DNA of 64,000 nucleotides from Desulfobulbaceae bacterium (lineage in GTDB: Bacteria; Desulfobacterota; Desulfobulbia; Desulfobulbales; Desulfobulbaceae), in assembly GCA_012744275.1 (NCBI GenBank), contig JAAYIE010000060.1:45026-109025 (forward strand), read 5' to 3'. Below the pieces are notes generated by a model, which had not been told where the DNA came from, ran no database searches, and saw only the letters and a list, made by a program, of their open reading frames with translations. A program made the translations under genes and the position numbers. How positions within the stretch are numbered: the stretch's first letter is position 1; every line of letters begins with the position of its first letter. Shown here piece by piece: positions 54,058 to 62,323 of the stretch.

Positions 54058-54366
54058 AATAATCCCTCATCCAGATAAACCTGGCCCCATCTCATGCTGT
54101 ACCGCCTCTCCTGAAACGTCAGATTGCGTTTTTGTTCCATCGGCAAACACTTTGCCTGGAGCCTCAAATAAGGCTCGCGCCAATCCAAGCAGTTCTTGTT
54201 TTTACCGATGATGGGCAATTATGCCTCGTTGACGGCCAATAACAACCTGATATGCCGACCAGATGGCCTGCCTGGATATCTCGTTCTTTGTTTGGAAGCG
54301 CAATAACTGCCGGGCTGCTGGCCCAAGCCAATCAAGAAAAAAGCCTGAACCAATCCACGCTAGAAC
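54058..54366. other. Region upstream of cas3
   Basis: About 310 bp with two short minus-strand frames in different phases (DWLGPAARQLLRFQTKNE and CLDWREPYLRLQAKCLP), which look like pieces of a decayed gene I cannot name. Near the cas3 start, the minus strand carries GCGTGGATTG, identical to ten bases of the CRISPR repeat 3' half. The cas3 promoter should be here. Confidence 0.35.
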
Positions 54367-56553
54367 ATGACACAATATTACGCCCATTCAACGAGTAACC
54401 CCGATAAATCCGATTGGCAGCCGTTGGAAGAACATTTGCTTGCGGTGGCCCAGCGAGCAGAGGAATTTGCCGCCGCCTTTAATGCCGGTAAATGGGGTCG
54501 ATGCGCTGGCTTGCTCCACGATGCTGGCAAGGCCTGTACCGATTTTATTGCTCGATTAGAAGGAAAACCTGGCCGGGTGGATCACATCACCTTTGGCGCC
54601 CGTCAGGCCTTACATGTGCATAAAGCCTGCGGTGTTTTGCTTGCCTATGCCATTTGCGGGCATCATGGCGGCCTGCCTGATGGGGGCGTGCAGGAAAAGC
54701 AGTTGGGCTACCGGCTCAAAAACGGCAAGGTTGCCGAGGAGGCAGCTTTTTTGCCCGGCCTGGAATGCGCTCCTCTGCTGGATTTTCCTTTCCAGCTTCA
54801 AAAGAAAAACGCTACCTTCAGCCTCGCCTTTTTCACGCGTATGCTTTTTTCCTGCCTGGTTGATGCTGATTTTCTGGATACAGAAAAATTTTGTAACGAG
54901 GAAAAATTCGGGTATCGCAGCTCTATGCAGCCATCATCCATATCTGGTCTGAATACCTTGCTGCATAATTTTATAAAGGAAAAGCAACAAACAGCAAGAT
55001 CGGGCAAGGTGAATGACATCCGTCAGAATGTCCTGCAACAATGCCTGAACAAAGCCCTTGAAGCGCAAGGCCTGTACACCCTCACCGTGCCGACTGGCGG
55101 CGGCAAAACCCTTTCCTCCCTTGCCTTTGCCCTGAAACATGCGGAAACGCACGGTTTATCGCGGGTGATTTACGCTATCCCCTTTACTTCTATTATTGAA
55201 CAGAATGCGCAGGTTTTTCGTGATGCCCTGGGGGAAAACAATGTTCTGGAGCATCAGAGTAATTATCACGAAAAGGAAGAAACAAGCGGGTACAACAAAT
55301 GGCGCAGCCTGGCCTCAGAAAACTGGGATGCTCCGGTAGTAGTGACGACCAATGTGCAGTTTTTTGAGAGTTTATACAGCCACAAAACATCCCGTTGCCG
55401 CAAACTGCACAACATTGCCGGTAGTGTCATTGTTCTGGATGAGGCCCAGGCCATTCCTACTGAATATCTGGAACCATGCCTGGCAGCTTTAAGGGAACTG
55501 GTGCAGCATTACCGTTGCACCATTGTTCTTTGCACTGCGACACAACCAGCCCTGGATGATAGCAGCTTAGGTACGGCATTGCCCAATCCTCGCGAAATTA
55601 TTGATAATCCGGGTGAACTCTTTCGCGATTTACGCCGTACAAAAATTGAATTCATCGGCACAGTAAGCAATCTGGAGCTTGCAGCCCGACTGGATACACA
55701 CGAGCAGGTGCTCTGTGTTGTGGCAACCAAGAAGCAGGCGCAGCAGGTTTTTACTCATCTCAACGACAAAGAAGGCGCATTTCATCTGACCACCAATCTG
55801 TATCCTGCCCACAGATTACGTGTACTGGCAACTATCCGCGAGCGGCTTGATGCAGGCTTGCCCTGCCGGGTGGTGTCGACATCTTTGATTGAGGCCGGGG
55901 TGGATGTGGATTTTCCCTTTGTGTACCGGGCAATGGCAGGGCTGGATTCCATTGCCCAGGCCGCAGGCCGTTGTAACCGGGAAGGCAAGTTAGCCCTCGG
56001 CATGGTGTATGTGTACGAACCGGACGAGTTGCCCGCCATGCCCTGGTTGCGCCGCCGGGTTTCCCGAGCAAAGGAAACCTTGCGCGCCTTACCAGGCAAA
56101 GATTGTTTGACCGATCTGGAACCGATGCGCCGCTACTTTGAACTGCTCTACGACGTGGAGACCTTGGACAAAGACAACATTGTTACTCGGCTCACACCAC
56201 CCTTGAGCAAAGAACTCATCTTCCCTTTCAGGGAGGTGTCTGAGGATTTCCGGCTCATTGCCGATGAAGGCCTTGGGCTGATTATACCCGGGCTTGCCGA
56301 TGATCGGGATGCAGTGGCAAAGCACCTTGAACAACTTCGCACCGATCCCTTTCCCCATACCGCGCAAAGAAAACTGCAACACTATGCCGTGACTGTTCGC
56401 ACTTCCACCCTCAGCACATTGCAGCGTGCAGGGGCAGTGGAAATGATTCGGGACCGGTATCCGGTACTGGCTAATATGGCAGCCTATGATGAGCAATTGG
56501 GCCTGGTAACGGAAAAAGGGGAAGTTTGGGAGGTGGAGAATTTAATGCTATAG
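54367..56553 (+). CDS. cas3: CRISPR-associated nuclease-helicase Cas3, type I-C
   Basis: 728 residues. N-terminal HD nuclease: H23 region (EEHLLAVAQ), LLHDAGKA with H51-D52, CGHHGG, and DADF. Superfamily 2 helicase: TVPTGGGKTLSSL (Walker A), VLDEAQAIP (DEAQ box), LCTATQPAL (motif III), VVSTSLIEAGVDVDFPF, and QAAGRCNREG (motif VI). It degrades DNA marked by the Cascade complex. It starts the cas locus; a 410-bp gap with unusual contents separates it from cas5. Confidence 0.96.
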   Translation: MTQYYAHSTSNPDKSDWQPLEEHLLAVAQRAEEFAAAFNAGKWGRCAGLLHDAGKACTDFIARLEGKPGRVDHITFGARQALHVHKACGVLLAYAICGHHGGLPDGGVQEKQLGYRLKNGKVAEEAAFLPGLECAPLLDFPFQLQKKNATFSLAFFTRMLFSCLVDADFLDTEKFCNEEKFGYRSSMQPSSISGLNTLLHNFIKEKQQTARSGKVNDIRQNVLQQCLNKALEAQGLYTLTVPTGGGKTLSSLAFALKHAETHGLSRVIYAIPFTSIIEQNAQVFRDALGENNVLEHQSNYHEKEETSGYNKWRSLASENWDAPVVVTTNVQFFESLYSHKTSRCRKLHNIAGSVIVLDEAQAIPTEYLEPCLAALRELVQHYRCTIVLCTATQPALDDSSLGTALPNPREIIDNPGELFRDLRRTKIEFIGTVSNLELAARLDTHEQVLCVVATKKQAQQVFTHLNDKEGAFHLTTNLYPAHRLRVLATIRERLDAGLPCRVVSTSLIEAGVDVDFPFVYRAMAGLDSIAQAAGRCNREGKLALGMVYVYEPDELPAMPWLRRRVSRAKETLRALPGKDCLTDLEPMRRYFELLYDVETLDKDNIVTRLTPPLSKELIFPFREVSEDFRLIADEGLGLIIPGLADDRDAVAKHLEQLRTDPFPHTAQRKLQHYAVTVRTSTLSTLQRAGAVEMIRDRYPVLANMAAYDEQLGLVTEKGEVWEVENLML

Positions 56554-56562
56554 AAGATATAA

Positions 56563-56578
56563 CCTCATATTATCAGAA
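56563..56578 (-). promoter_or_regulatory. Candidate target of crRNA-like guide upstream of the 24-codon ORF
   Basis: On the minus strand, a TTC trinucleotide (the usual I-C PAM) is followed by TGATAATATGAGG. The guide expected from the second degenerate repeat begins TGACATTATGAAG. Ten of thirteen positions agree; mismatches are at 4, 6 and 12, and position 6 is not read by type I Cascade. It lies between cas3 and the small ORF, just before a promoter-like TTGATA/TATGAT region. Confidence 0.4.
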
Positions 56579-56643
56579 TTATTTTGATAGGAAATCCTTT
56601 TTATGATACCAATCTAGTAACTCATAAAAAGGAGGCGATAAAA

Positions 56644-56718
56644 ATGCGCTTCAGACTGAAATTGAAGGTATGGGGTACCAACGTGCTTGATCTTGAAGTA
56701 AGCATCGAACCACCATAG
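56644..56718 (+). CDS. 24-residue ORF between cas3 and cas5 (possible CreT-like toxin)
   Basis: An ATG at 56644 preceded by AAAAAGGAGG, the strongest ribosome site of the cas region, opens 24 codons and a TAG. The peptide starts MRFRLKLKVWG and ends VSIEPP; it is basic at the front and has a rare AGA Arg codon at position 4. It is immediately followed by a hairpin that may end its transcript, and then by degenerate CRISPR repeats. This arrangement recalls creT, whose tiny ORF is toxic unless Cascade guided by creA represses it. Its opening also resembles the start of Cas5 (KLRVWGDY), so a Cas5 fragment is an alternative. Confidence 0.5.
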   Translation: MRFRLKLKVWGTNVLDLEVSIEPP

Positions 56719-56735
56719 TTATTCTAGGTTGTTTT

Positions 56736-56770
56736 CCTCCTTCTTGCAAGACCATCTTGCAAGAAGGAGG
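56736..56770 (+). terminator. Strong 16-bp hairpin after the small ORF
   Basis: Perfect arms CCTCCTTCTTGCAAGA and its complement around CCA, followed by GTCGTCTTATTTT. The left arm starts with CCTCCTT, complementary to the Shine-Dalgarno of the small ORF. It likely ends the cas3/small-ORF transcript. Confidence 0.75.
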
Positions 56771-56798
56771 GTCGTCTTATTTTGGAAGATGTCGACTC

Positions 56799-56880
56799 AT
56801 TGCGCCCGCATGGGAGCATGGATTGAAATTCCAATACGTTGTCCGTTGTCGCGCCTCTGCACGGGTGCGTGGATTGAAAC
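56799..56880 (+). repeat. Two degenerate CRISPR repeats inside the cas operon
   Basis: The first (56799-56829, 31 nt) and second (56848-56880, 33 nt) keep TGCGCCC / GTCGCGCC at the front, a central inverted pairing, and GGATTGAAA[TC] at the end, but differ from the array repeat at several internal bases. They are separated by only 18 nt. The second is followed by TGACATTATGAAGGCTACAG, which would form the guide part of a crRNA-like RNA. Confidence 0.85.
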
Positions 56881-56908
56881 TGACATTATGAAGGCTACAG
56901 CTGGTTCA

Positions 56909-56931
56909 AGGGCTGTTCTTGTAACAGCCCT
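56909..56931 (+). promoter_or_regulatory. Hairpin downstream of the degenerate repeats
   Basis: AGGGCTGTT and AACAGCCCT pair perfectly around CTTGT, starting 28 nt after the second degenerate repeat. It could define the 3' end of a crRNA-like transcript, or attenuate the cas5 transcript. Confidence 0.5.
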
Positions 56932-56964
56932 GCAATTTAATCAACACAGGCGAAGGGAGGACGT

Positions 56965-57630
56965 ATGAGCTATGGAGTCAAACTCCGCGTTTGGGGCGAT
57001 TACGCCTGTTTTACCAGACCCGAAATGAAGGTGGAGCGGGTCTCCTACGATGTTATGACCCCTTCGGCAGCGCGGGGCATACTGGAAGCAATTCACTGGA
57101 AGCCCGCGCTTCGCTGGGAAATAGATGCCATTCATGTGCTGCATCCCATTGTCTTTGACAATATTCGGCGCAACGAGGTGAGTTCAAAAATCTTCAAACC
57201 AAATCCCGCAACAGCCATGCGCGACCAGAAGGCGCTGTACTTTCTGGTTGATGACGGCAACAACCGCCAGCAACGGGCCACCACCCTGCTGCGCAACGTC
57301 AATTATGTGATCGAGGCGCACTTTGTGCTTACAGATAAGGCCGGGCCAGATGACAACGAAGGTAAGCACCTGGATATCTTTAACCGCCGGGCGCGCAGCG
57401 GCCAGTTTTTTCATCAACCCTGTTTGGGCTGCCGTGAATTTCCGGCTTTTTTTGAGTTGTTTGAAAATGATTTTCCCACCTCCTGCTACGCCGGTAGCAC
57501 CAAGGAGCTGGGTTACATGCTGCTGGATATTGATTTTACCAACAAAATGACGCCGCTTTTTTTTAAGGCCGTTATGCAGGACGGCGTTATCCGCCCGCCT
57601 TCACGGTTTTCCCAGGGGGTGAAGGCATGA
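56965..57630 (+). CDS. cas5c: Cas5c (Cas5d), crRNA-processing subunit
   Basis: 221 residues with GGGAGG upstream. It begins MSYGVKLRVWGDYACFTRPEMKVERVSYDVMTPSAARGIL (in separate motifs KLRVWGDYACFTRPE and SYDVMTPSAARGILEAIHW), the typical Cas5 N-terminal fold. Type I-C lacks Cas6, and Cas5c cuts the pre-crRNA in its place. The middle NVNYVIEAHFVL and the C-terminal NRRARSGQFFHQPCLGCREF are Cas5c motifs. It overlaps cas8c by 4 bases (ATGA). Confidence 0.95.
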   Translation: MSYGVKLRVWGDYACFTRPEMKVERVSYDVMTPSAARGILEAIHWKPALRWEIDAIHVLHPIVFDNIRRNEVSSKIFKPNPATAMRDQKALYFLVDDGNNRQQRATTLLRNVNYVIEAHFVLTDKAGPDDNEGKHLDIFNRRARSGQFFHQPCLGCREFPAFFELFENDFPTSCYAGSTKELGYMLLDIDFTNKMTPLFFKAVMQDGVIRPPSRFSQGVKA

Positions 57631-59387
57631 TTTTGCAAGAACTGCATCATTTTTATGAGCGGAAAAGTGCCGAGCCTGATTCCGGTATGCCGCCCTATGG
57701 CACCAGTGTGGAAAACATCTCTTTTGCGCTGGTGCTCAATCCTGCGGGCCAGGTTGTGGCCATAGAGGATTTGCGGGAACAGGAAGGGAAAAAGATGGTG
57801 GCGCGCAAGCTGGCGGTACCTGCCGCTGTCACCAGAACCTCTGGCATCAAAGCCAATTTTTTATGGGATAAATCTGCATACGTTTTTGGGGCCGATGCTG
57901 AGGGCGCAACCGAGCAAAATCTGCTCCGCTTTAGCGCCTTTCGGGAACAATTTTCATCTGTAGCAAACCGTGTTGACGATGCGGGCCTGCTTGCGGTAAC
58001 TCGGTTTCTGGAAAACTGGGACGTCCAGCAAACGCAAGCCACCCTGGAACAATTCCTGCCCTGGGATGAGCTGGTCAATGCGAATTTTGTTTTCCGCCTT
58101 GATGGGGTGCCTGGTTTTGTCCATAGCCGCGCTGCTGTACAAACAGCATGGCAAAAACAGCTTGCCCACACAGATCCTATGCCGCCCGTACGTTGCCTGA
58201 TTACCGGAGAGGAAAACAAACCGCTTGCCCGTGTGCATACACCCATCAAGGGGGTGCAGGGTGGGCAAACATCCGGAGGCTATATCGTTTCGTTCAATGC
58301 AACGGCTTTTGTTTCATATGGGCAGGATAAGGCCTCTGTGGCTGAAGACTCTGCTTTTGCCTACACAACCGCCTTGAATTACCTCCTGCGGCGAAACAGT
58401 GGCCAGAAAATTGTTATCAGCGATATCACGGTTGCTTTCTGGGCTGCGCGCAGCAGCCCGGCGGAAGATTTGTTTGCTGGGCTGCTTGCCCCTGAAGATA
58501 CGCCGGATACCAACGATACCCTTGAAGACGATTACAACACCGCAAAAAAAATCCACGACCTGCTCCAGGCCCTGCGCAGGGGCAGATCCGTAGTAGACAT
58601 TGTGCCTGATTTGGATGAATCGGTTCGTTTCTTTGTACTGGGGCTTGCCCCCAACGCTGCCAGACTCTCCATCCGCTTTTGGCAGGCCAATGATCTGGGG
58701 ATTTTTTTGAAAAGGGTTGGCTTGCATTTCCAGCAACTGGAAATGGTACGCCAATTTGACAATGAACCTGAATTTCCCCCCTTGTGGCGCTTGCTTTGCC
58801 AAACCGCGACCTTGGGTAAAAGTGAAAATGTTTCCCCGGTTCTGGCTGGCGGCATGATTAAGGCGGTACTGACGGGCAACCCCTATCCCCACACCTTGCT
58901 TGCCAGCCTTCTTGGCCGTATTCGTGCTGAGCACATGGTCACCTATTTCAGGGCCGCCCTGCTCAAGGCTTTTCTTATTCGCAATAAACTGATGGAGGTG
59001 CCTGTGTCGCTTGATGTTAGCAGAACTGACAGACCGTATTTGCTGGGCCGCCTGTTCGCAGTACTCGAAAAGGCCCAGGAAGAGGCCATCCCAGGTGCAA
59101 ACGCCACCATTCGGGACCGATATCTTGGGTCAGCAGCAGCCACTCCTGCCCAGGTATTCAATATGCTCTTGAAAAACTCAGCCAACCATCTCGGCAAAAT
59201 TCGCAAAGATCCGGAGAAAACGAAACTTGCCTACTTCTATGACAAAATCATCGAAGGGTTGGTGAATGATTTTGATGATTTCCCCCGCACCATGTCAGCT
59301 GAAGAACAGGGCCTGTTTATGATCGGCTACTACCACCAACGCAAAGACCTTTTTGTCCCCAAAGCAGAAAGGAGAACCCAGATATGA
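57627..59387 (+). CDS. cas8c: Cas8c (Csd1), Cascade large subunit
   Basis: 586 residues. Csd1 hallmarks: SFALVLNPAGQVVAIEDLRE near the start, CLITGEENKPLARVHTPIKGV, GGYIVSFNATAFVSYG and LGLAPNAARLSIRFW. It recognises the PAM and, through an internal start in many I-C systems, also supplies Cas11. Coupled by ATGA overlaps to cas5c and cas7c. Length is in the usual range. Confidence 0.95.
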   Translation: MILQELHHFYERKSAEPDSGMPPYGTSVENISFALVLNPAGQVVAIEDLREQEGKKMVARKLAVPAAVTRTSGIKANFLWDKSAYVFGADAEGATEQNLLRFSAFREQFSSVANRVDDAGLLAVTRFLENWDVQQTQATLEQFLPWDELVNANFVFRLDGVPGFVHSRAAVQTAWQKQLAHTDPMPPVRCLITGEENKPLARVHTPIKGVQGGQTSGGYIVSFNATAFVSYGQDKASVAEDSAFAYTTALNYLLRRNSGQKIVISDITVAFWAARSSPAEDLFAGLLAPEDTPDTNDTLEDDYNTAKKIHDLLQALRRGRSVVDIVPDLDESVRFFVLGLAPNAARLSIRFWQANDLGIFLKRVGLHFQQLEMVRQFDNEPEFPPLWRLLCQTATLGKSENVSPVLAGGMIKAVLTGNPYPHTLLASLLGRIRAEHMVTYFRAALLKAFLIRNKLMEVPVSLDVSRTDRPYLLGRLFAVLEKAQEEAIPGANATIRDRYLGSAAATPAQVFNMLLKNSANHLGKIRKDPEKTKLAYFYDKIIEGLVNDFDDFPRTMSAEEQGLFMIGYYHQRKDLFVPKAERRTQI

Positions 59388-60244
59388 CCAGCTTGGCCAA
59401 TCGTTATGAATTTGTTTTGCTCTTTGATGTGGAGAATGGCAACCCTAACGGAGACCCGGATGCAGGCAATATGCCGCGCATTGACCCTGAAACCGGGCAT
59501 GGGTTAGTGACCGATGTCTGCCTTAAACGGAAAATACGCAACCATGTGGCCCTGGCCAGGGAAGGAGCCACAGGTTTTAAAATTTATATTCAGGAAAAGG
59601 CGGTATTGAACCGCACCAACGAGGAGGCCTACAAGGCTTTTTTTTTAAAGTCGGAGGCCAAAAAACTGCCTAAGAAAATTGAGGATGCGCAAAACGTAAC
59701 CGGCTGGATGTGCGCCAATTTTTATGATATTCGCGCCTTCGGCGCAGTCATGACTACCGAGGTCAACTGTGGCCAGGTGCGCGGGCCAGTGCAACTGGCC
59801 TTTGCCAAAAGTGTTGATCCCATCCTGCCCCAGGAAATCAGCATTACCCGTATGGCCGTGACCAACGAGCGGGATCTGGAAAAGGAGCGCACCATGGGGC
59901 GCAAACATATTGTTCCCTATGGTCTGTACATGGCTCAGGGCTTTATCTCCGCACCTTTGGCGGAAAAAACAGGATTTTCCGAGGAAGATTTGGATCTCCT
60001 ATGGGATGCGCTCATCAACATGTTCGAGCACGATCGTTCCGCAGCGCGCGGCCTGATGAGTAGCCGCAAACTTTTTGTTTTTAAACACGAAAACAAAATG
60101 GGAAACGCTCCGGCACACACGCTCTTTGACCTGATTAACATTGAGCGCGCTCAGGGATCGACCGGCCCGGCCCGTTCGTTCAAGGATTATGTGGTGAGAG
60201 TTGGTTCCATGCCCAACGGAGTGAGCTTGCAGGAAAAATTGTAG
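59384..60244 (+). CDS. cas7c: Cas7c (Csd2), Cascade backbone
   Basis: 286 residues. FVLLFDVENGNPNGDPDAGNMPRIDPETG is the typical Cas7c N-terminus (given here as ENGNPNGDPDAG), followed by GLVTDVCLKRKIRNHV, YDIRAFGAVMTT, GPVQLAFAKSVDPI and VPYGLYMAQG. Several copies coat the crRNA. A decayed gene, not cas4, follows directly. Confidence 0.96.
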   Translation: MTSLANRYEFVLLFDVENGNPNGDPDAGNMPRIDPETGHGLVTDVCLKRKIRNHVALAREGATGFKIYIQEKAVLNRTNEEAYKAFFLKSEAKKLPKKIEDAQNVTGWMCANFYDIRAFGAVMTTEVNCGQVRGPVQLAFAKSVDPILPQEISITRMAVTNERDLEKERTMGRKHIVPYGLYMAQGFISAPLAEKTGFSEEDLDLLWDALINMFEHDRSAARGLMSSRKLFVFKHENKMGNAPAHTLFDLINIERAQGSTGPARSFKDYVVRVGSMPNGVSLQEKL

Positions 60245-60629
60245 AGAGTGTTGGATGCCTTGGAGAGTCTCCAATGGATACAGCTTTTTCTCAACCGTGG
60301 CCTGGCTCTTATTGAACCAAATGGCCGAGTTGCTTGACCGGACAAGTCGGTTCTTTCCCGCCATCTTCGCAATATATTGCGGGAAGAAGAGTTGGCCAAG
60401 ACCGGCAGTTGTTGCAAAAAGCGCAACAACTGCCGCAGGCATAAAACCTACCAGATCGACTATTACAACCTGGATGCAATTATCTCCGTTGGTTACCGGA
60501 TCAATTCCAGGCGCGACCAACGGAACAGGGCGTGTTCGAATTGGGCAGGGTGCTTGATTCTTTGGTCAAAGCCTCAGGCGACTATCGAAAGGGTATCCTT
60601 ATCCGCCCTGTCTGCCGGAGTAAAAGCAT
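60245..60629 (+). pseudogene. RhuM-family remnant between cas7 and cas4
   Basis: Frame pieces LLNQMAELLDR (about 60310-60345), then, after a shift, DKSVLSRHLRNILREEEL and KTYQIDYYNLDAIISVGYRI, correspond to the conserved N-terminal RhuM region (QMAELF-RD-SVISRHIRNIF, then TYQVEYYNLDVIISVGYRV). The frame is broken by a shift and a truncation soon after NSRRDQRN; the following text is unlike RhuM. Insertion into a cas operon with no visible terminal repeats suggests an old transfer. It is not translated as an intact protein. Confidence 0.8.
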
Positions 60630-61289
60630 ATGGTTGAGAGAGAGGGGGAACAATCAGCACCACGGTACAATGATGATGATCTGGCCATGATCTCTGCCCT
60701 GCAGCATCTGCTGTTCTGCGAGCGACAGTGCGCCCTGATCCATATTGAAGGGCAATGGCTGGAAAACCGCTTGACCGCCGAAGGCAGGCTTATGCATGAG
60801 CGTGTGCATAAGCCAGGGATTGAATCGCGGCGCAGGGTGCGGGTGGAATATAGCCTGCCCATCCGCTCACTTCAGCTGGGTTTGAGTGGTCAGGCTGATA
60901 TTGTTGAATTTCACCGCCAGGAAGATGGATTCTGGCAACCGCTGCCGGTGGAGTATAAACGTGGCCGGCCTAAAAAAGATGAGAGCGACCGCGTGCAGCT
61001 GTGCGCCCAGGCGCTTTGTCTGGAAGAAATGCTTTATTGCACAGTGCCCGAGGGCGCTTTGTACTACGGGCAAAAAAATCGGCGCTTCCCGGTGCTGTTT
61101 GACGCTGCTTTGCGCGAACGCACCCTGGCCACTATCCAGCGCTTGCACGCTCTGCTGACCAGTGGCCGCACACCGCCACCGCAGTTGGGGCCGCAATGCA
61201 CCAACTGTTCCCTGGTAACACTGTGCTGCCCAGCTGTGAGCGCAGGTAAAAGTGCTGCCACGTATCTGCAGCAGATGATTACGCCATGA
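60630..61289 (+). CDS. cas4: Cas4 nuclease
   Basis: 219 residues, GGAG upstream. Cys for the Fe-S cluster are in FCERQC and the C-terminal CTNCSLVTLCCP; the RecB-like nuclease centre shows GQADIVEF and PVEYKRGRPKKDE. It trims prespacers and selects those with a PAM before Cas1-Cas2 integration. The stop overlaps cas1 by 4 bases. Confidence 0.95.
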   Translation: MVEREGEQSAPRYNDDDLAMISALQHLLFCERQCALIHIEGQWLENRLTAEGRLMHERVHKPGIESRRRVRVEYSLPIRSLQLGLSGQADIVEFHRQEDGFWQPLPVEYKRGRPKKDESDRVQLCAQALCLEEMLYCTVPEGALYYGQKNRRFPVLFDAALRERTLATIQRLHALLTSGRTPPPQLGPQCTNCSLVTLCCPAVSAGKSAATYLQQMITP

Positions 61290-62314
61290 AAAAGCTGCTC
61301 AACACCCTTTTTGTGACCACCCAGGGAGCGTATCTGGCCAAAGACGGCGAAACTGTGGCGGTGCGCATTGAGCAGAGCACGGTCTTGCGTGTGCCCGTGC
61401 ATACGCTGCAGTCTATTGTCTGTTTTGGCAATGTGGGTTGCAGCCCTTTTCTTTTGGGCATGTGCGGGGAAAACGGGGTCGGCCTGAGCTTTCTTACCGA
61501 AAACGGGCGTTTTCTCGCCCGCGTACAGGGCCCGGTTTCCGGCAACGTCTTGCTGCGGCGCGAACAGTACCGCCGGGCAGATGATCCTGACGCATCAGCA
61601 GCCATGGCCACGGCCTGTGTCCTTGGTAAAATCGCCAATTGCCGCACCGTGTTGCAGCGTGGTCTGCGCGATCACAGTGACAAACTGGATGAAAAAGCGG
61701 TGCAGGCAGCGGTGGATCACCTCTTTGCTGTATTGCGCCGTTTACAGCAAAAGCCAAGTTTAGATCAGGTGCGCGGCCTTGAGGGTGATGCTGCGCGAGT
61801 TTATTTTCAGGCTCTGAACCATCTGATTTTGCGCGATAAAGATATTTTCTTTTTAAACAGTCGCAATCGCAGGCCACCGCTTGACCCGGTGAACTGCCTG
61901 CTCTCCTTTCTGTATACTTTGCTCAGGCATGATGTAAGCGCTGCTCTGCAAGGGGTTGGTTTAGACCCGGCTGTGGGCTTTCTTCACCGCGACCGGCCTG
62001 GCCGCCCCAGCTTGGCCCTGGATATCATGGAAGAATTTCGCCCCTTTGCCGACCGCATGGTGCTCTCGCTCATCAACCTTGGCCAGTTACGGCCGCACGA
62101 TTTTGCGCGGAGCGGCAGCGGTTCAGTCCAGCTGAGCGATGCGGCCCGCAAAACCGTATTGACCACCTACCAAAAACGCAAACAGGAGGAAATGAAACAT
62201 CCCTTTCTGGAAGAAAACATGGCCCTGGGCCTTTTCCCCCATGTACAGGCGCTCCTGCTGGCCCGGCACCTGCGGGGCGATTTTGACGGCTATCCGCCGG
62301 TTATCTGGAAATAG
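61286..62314 (+). CDS. cas1: Cas1 integrase
   Basis: 342 residues. N-terminal beta domain with TTQGAYLAKDGETVAVRIE; C-terminal catalytic part with RGLEGDAARVYFQAL (Glu), LHRDRPGRPSLALDIMEEFRP (His and the acidic cluster; in parts LDIMEEFRPFADR). Typical I-C subtype length and start MKKLLNTLFV. It overlaps cas4. Confidence 0.96.
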   Translation: MKKLLNTLFVTTQGAYLAKDGETVAVRIEQSTVLRVPVHTLQSIVCFGNVGCSPFLLGMCGENGVGLSFLTENGRFLARVQGPVSGNVLLRREQYRRADDPDASAAMATACVLGKIANCRTVLQRGLRDHSDKLDEKAVQAAVDHLFAVLRRLQQKPSLDQVRGLEGDAARVYFQALNHLILRDKDIFFLNSRNRRPPLDPVNCLLSFLYTLLRHDVSAALQGVGLDPAVGFLHRDRPGRPSLALDIMEEFRPFADRMVLSLINLGQLRPHDFARSGSGSVQLSDAARKTVLTTYQKRKQEEMKHPFLEENMALGLFPHVQALLLARHLRGDFDGYPPVIWK

Positions 62315-62323
62315 GACGCAGCC

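Noticed and set aside
54202-54387. 61-codon minus-strand frame overlapping the cas3 start
   Set aside because: It overlaps the cas3 start and ribosome-site region and matches no known family; possibly part of a decayed gene but not callable.
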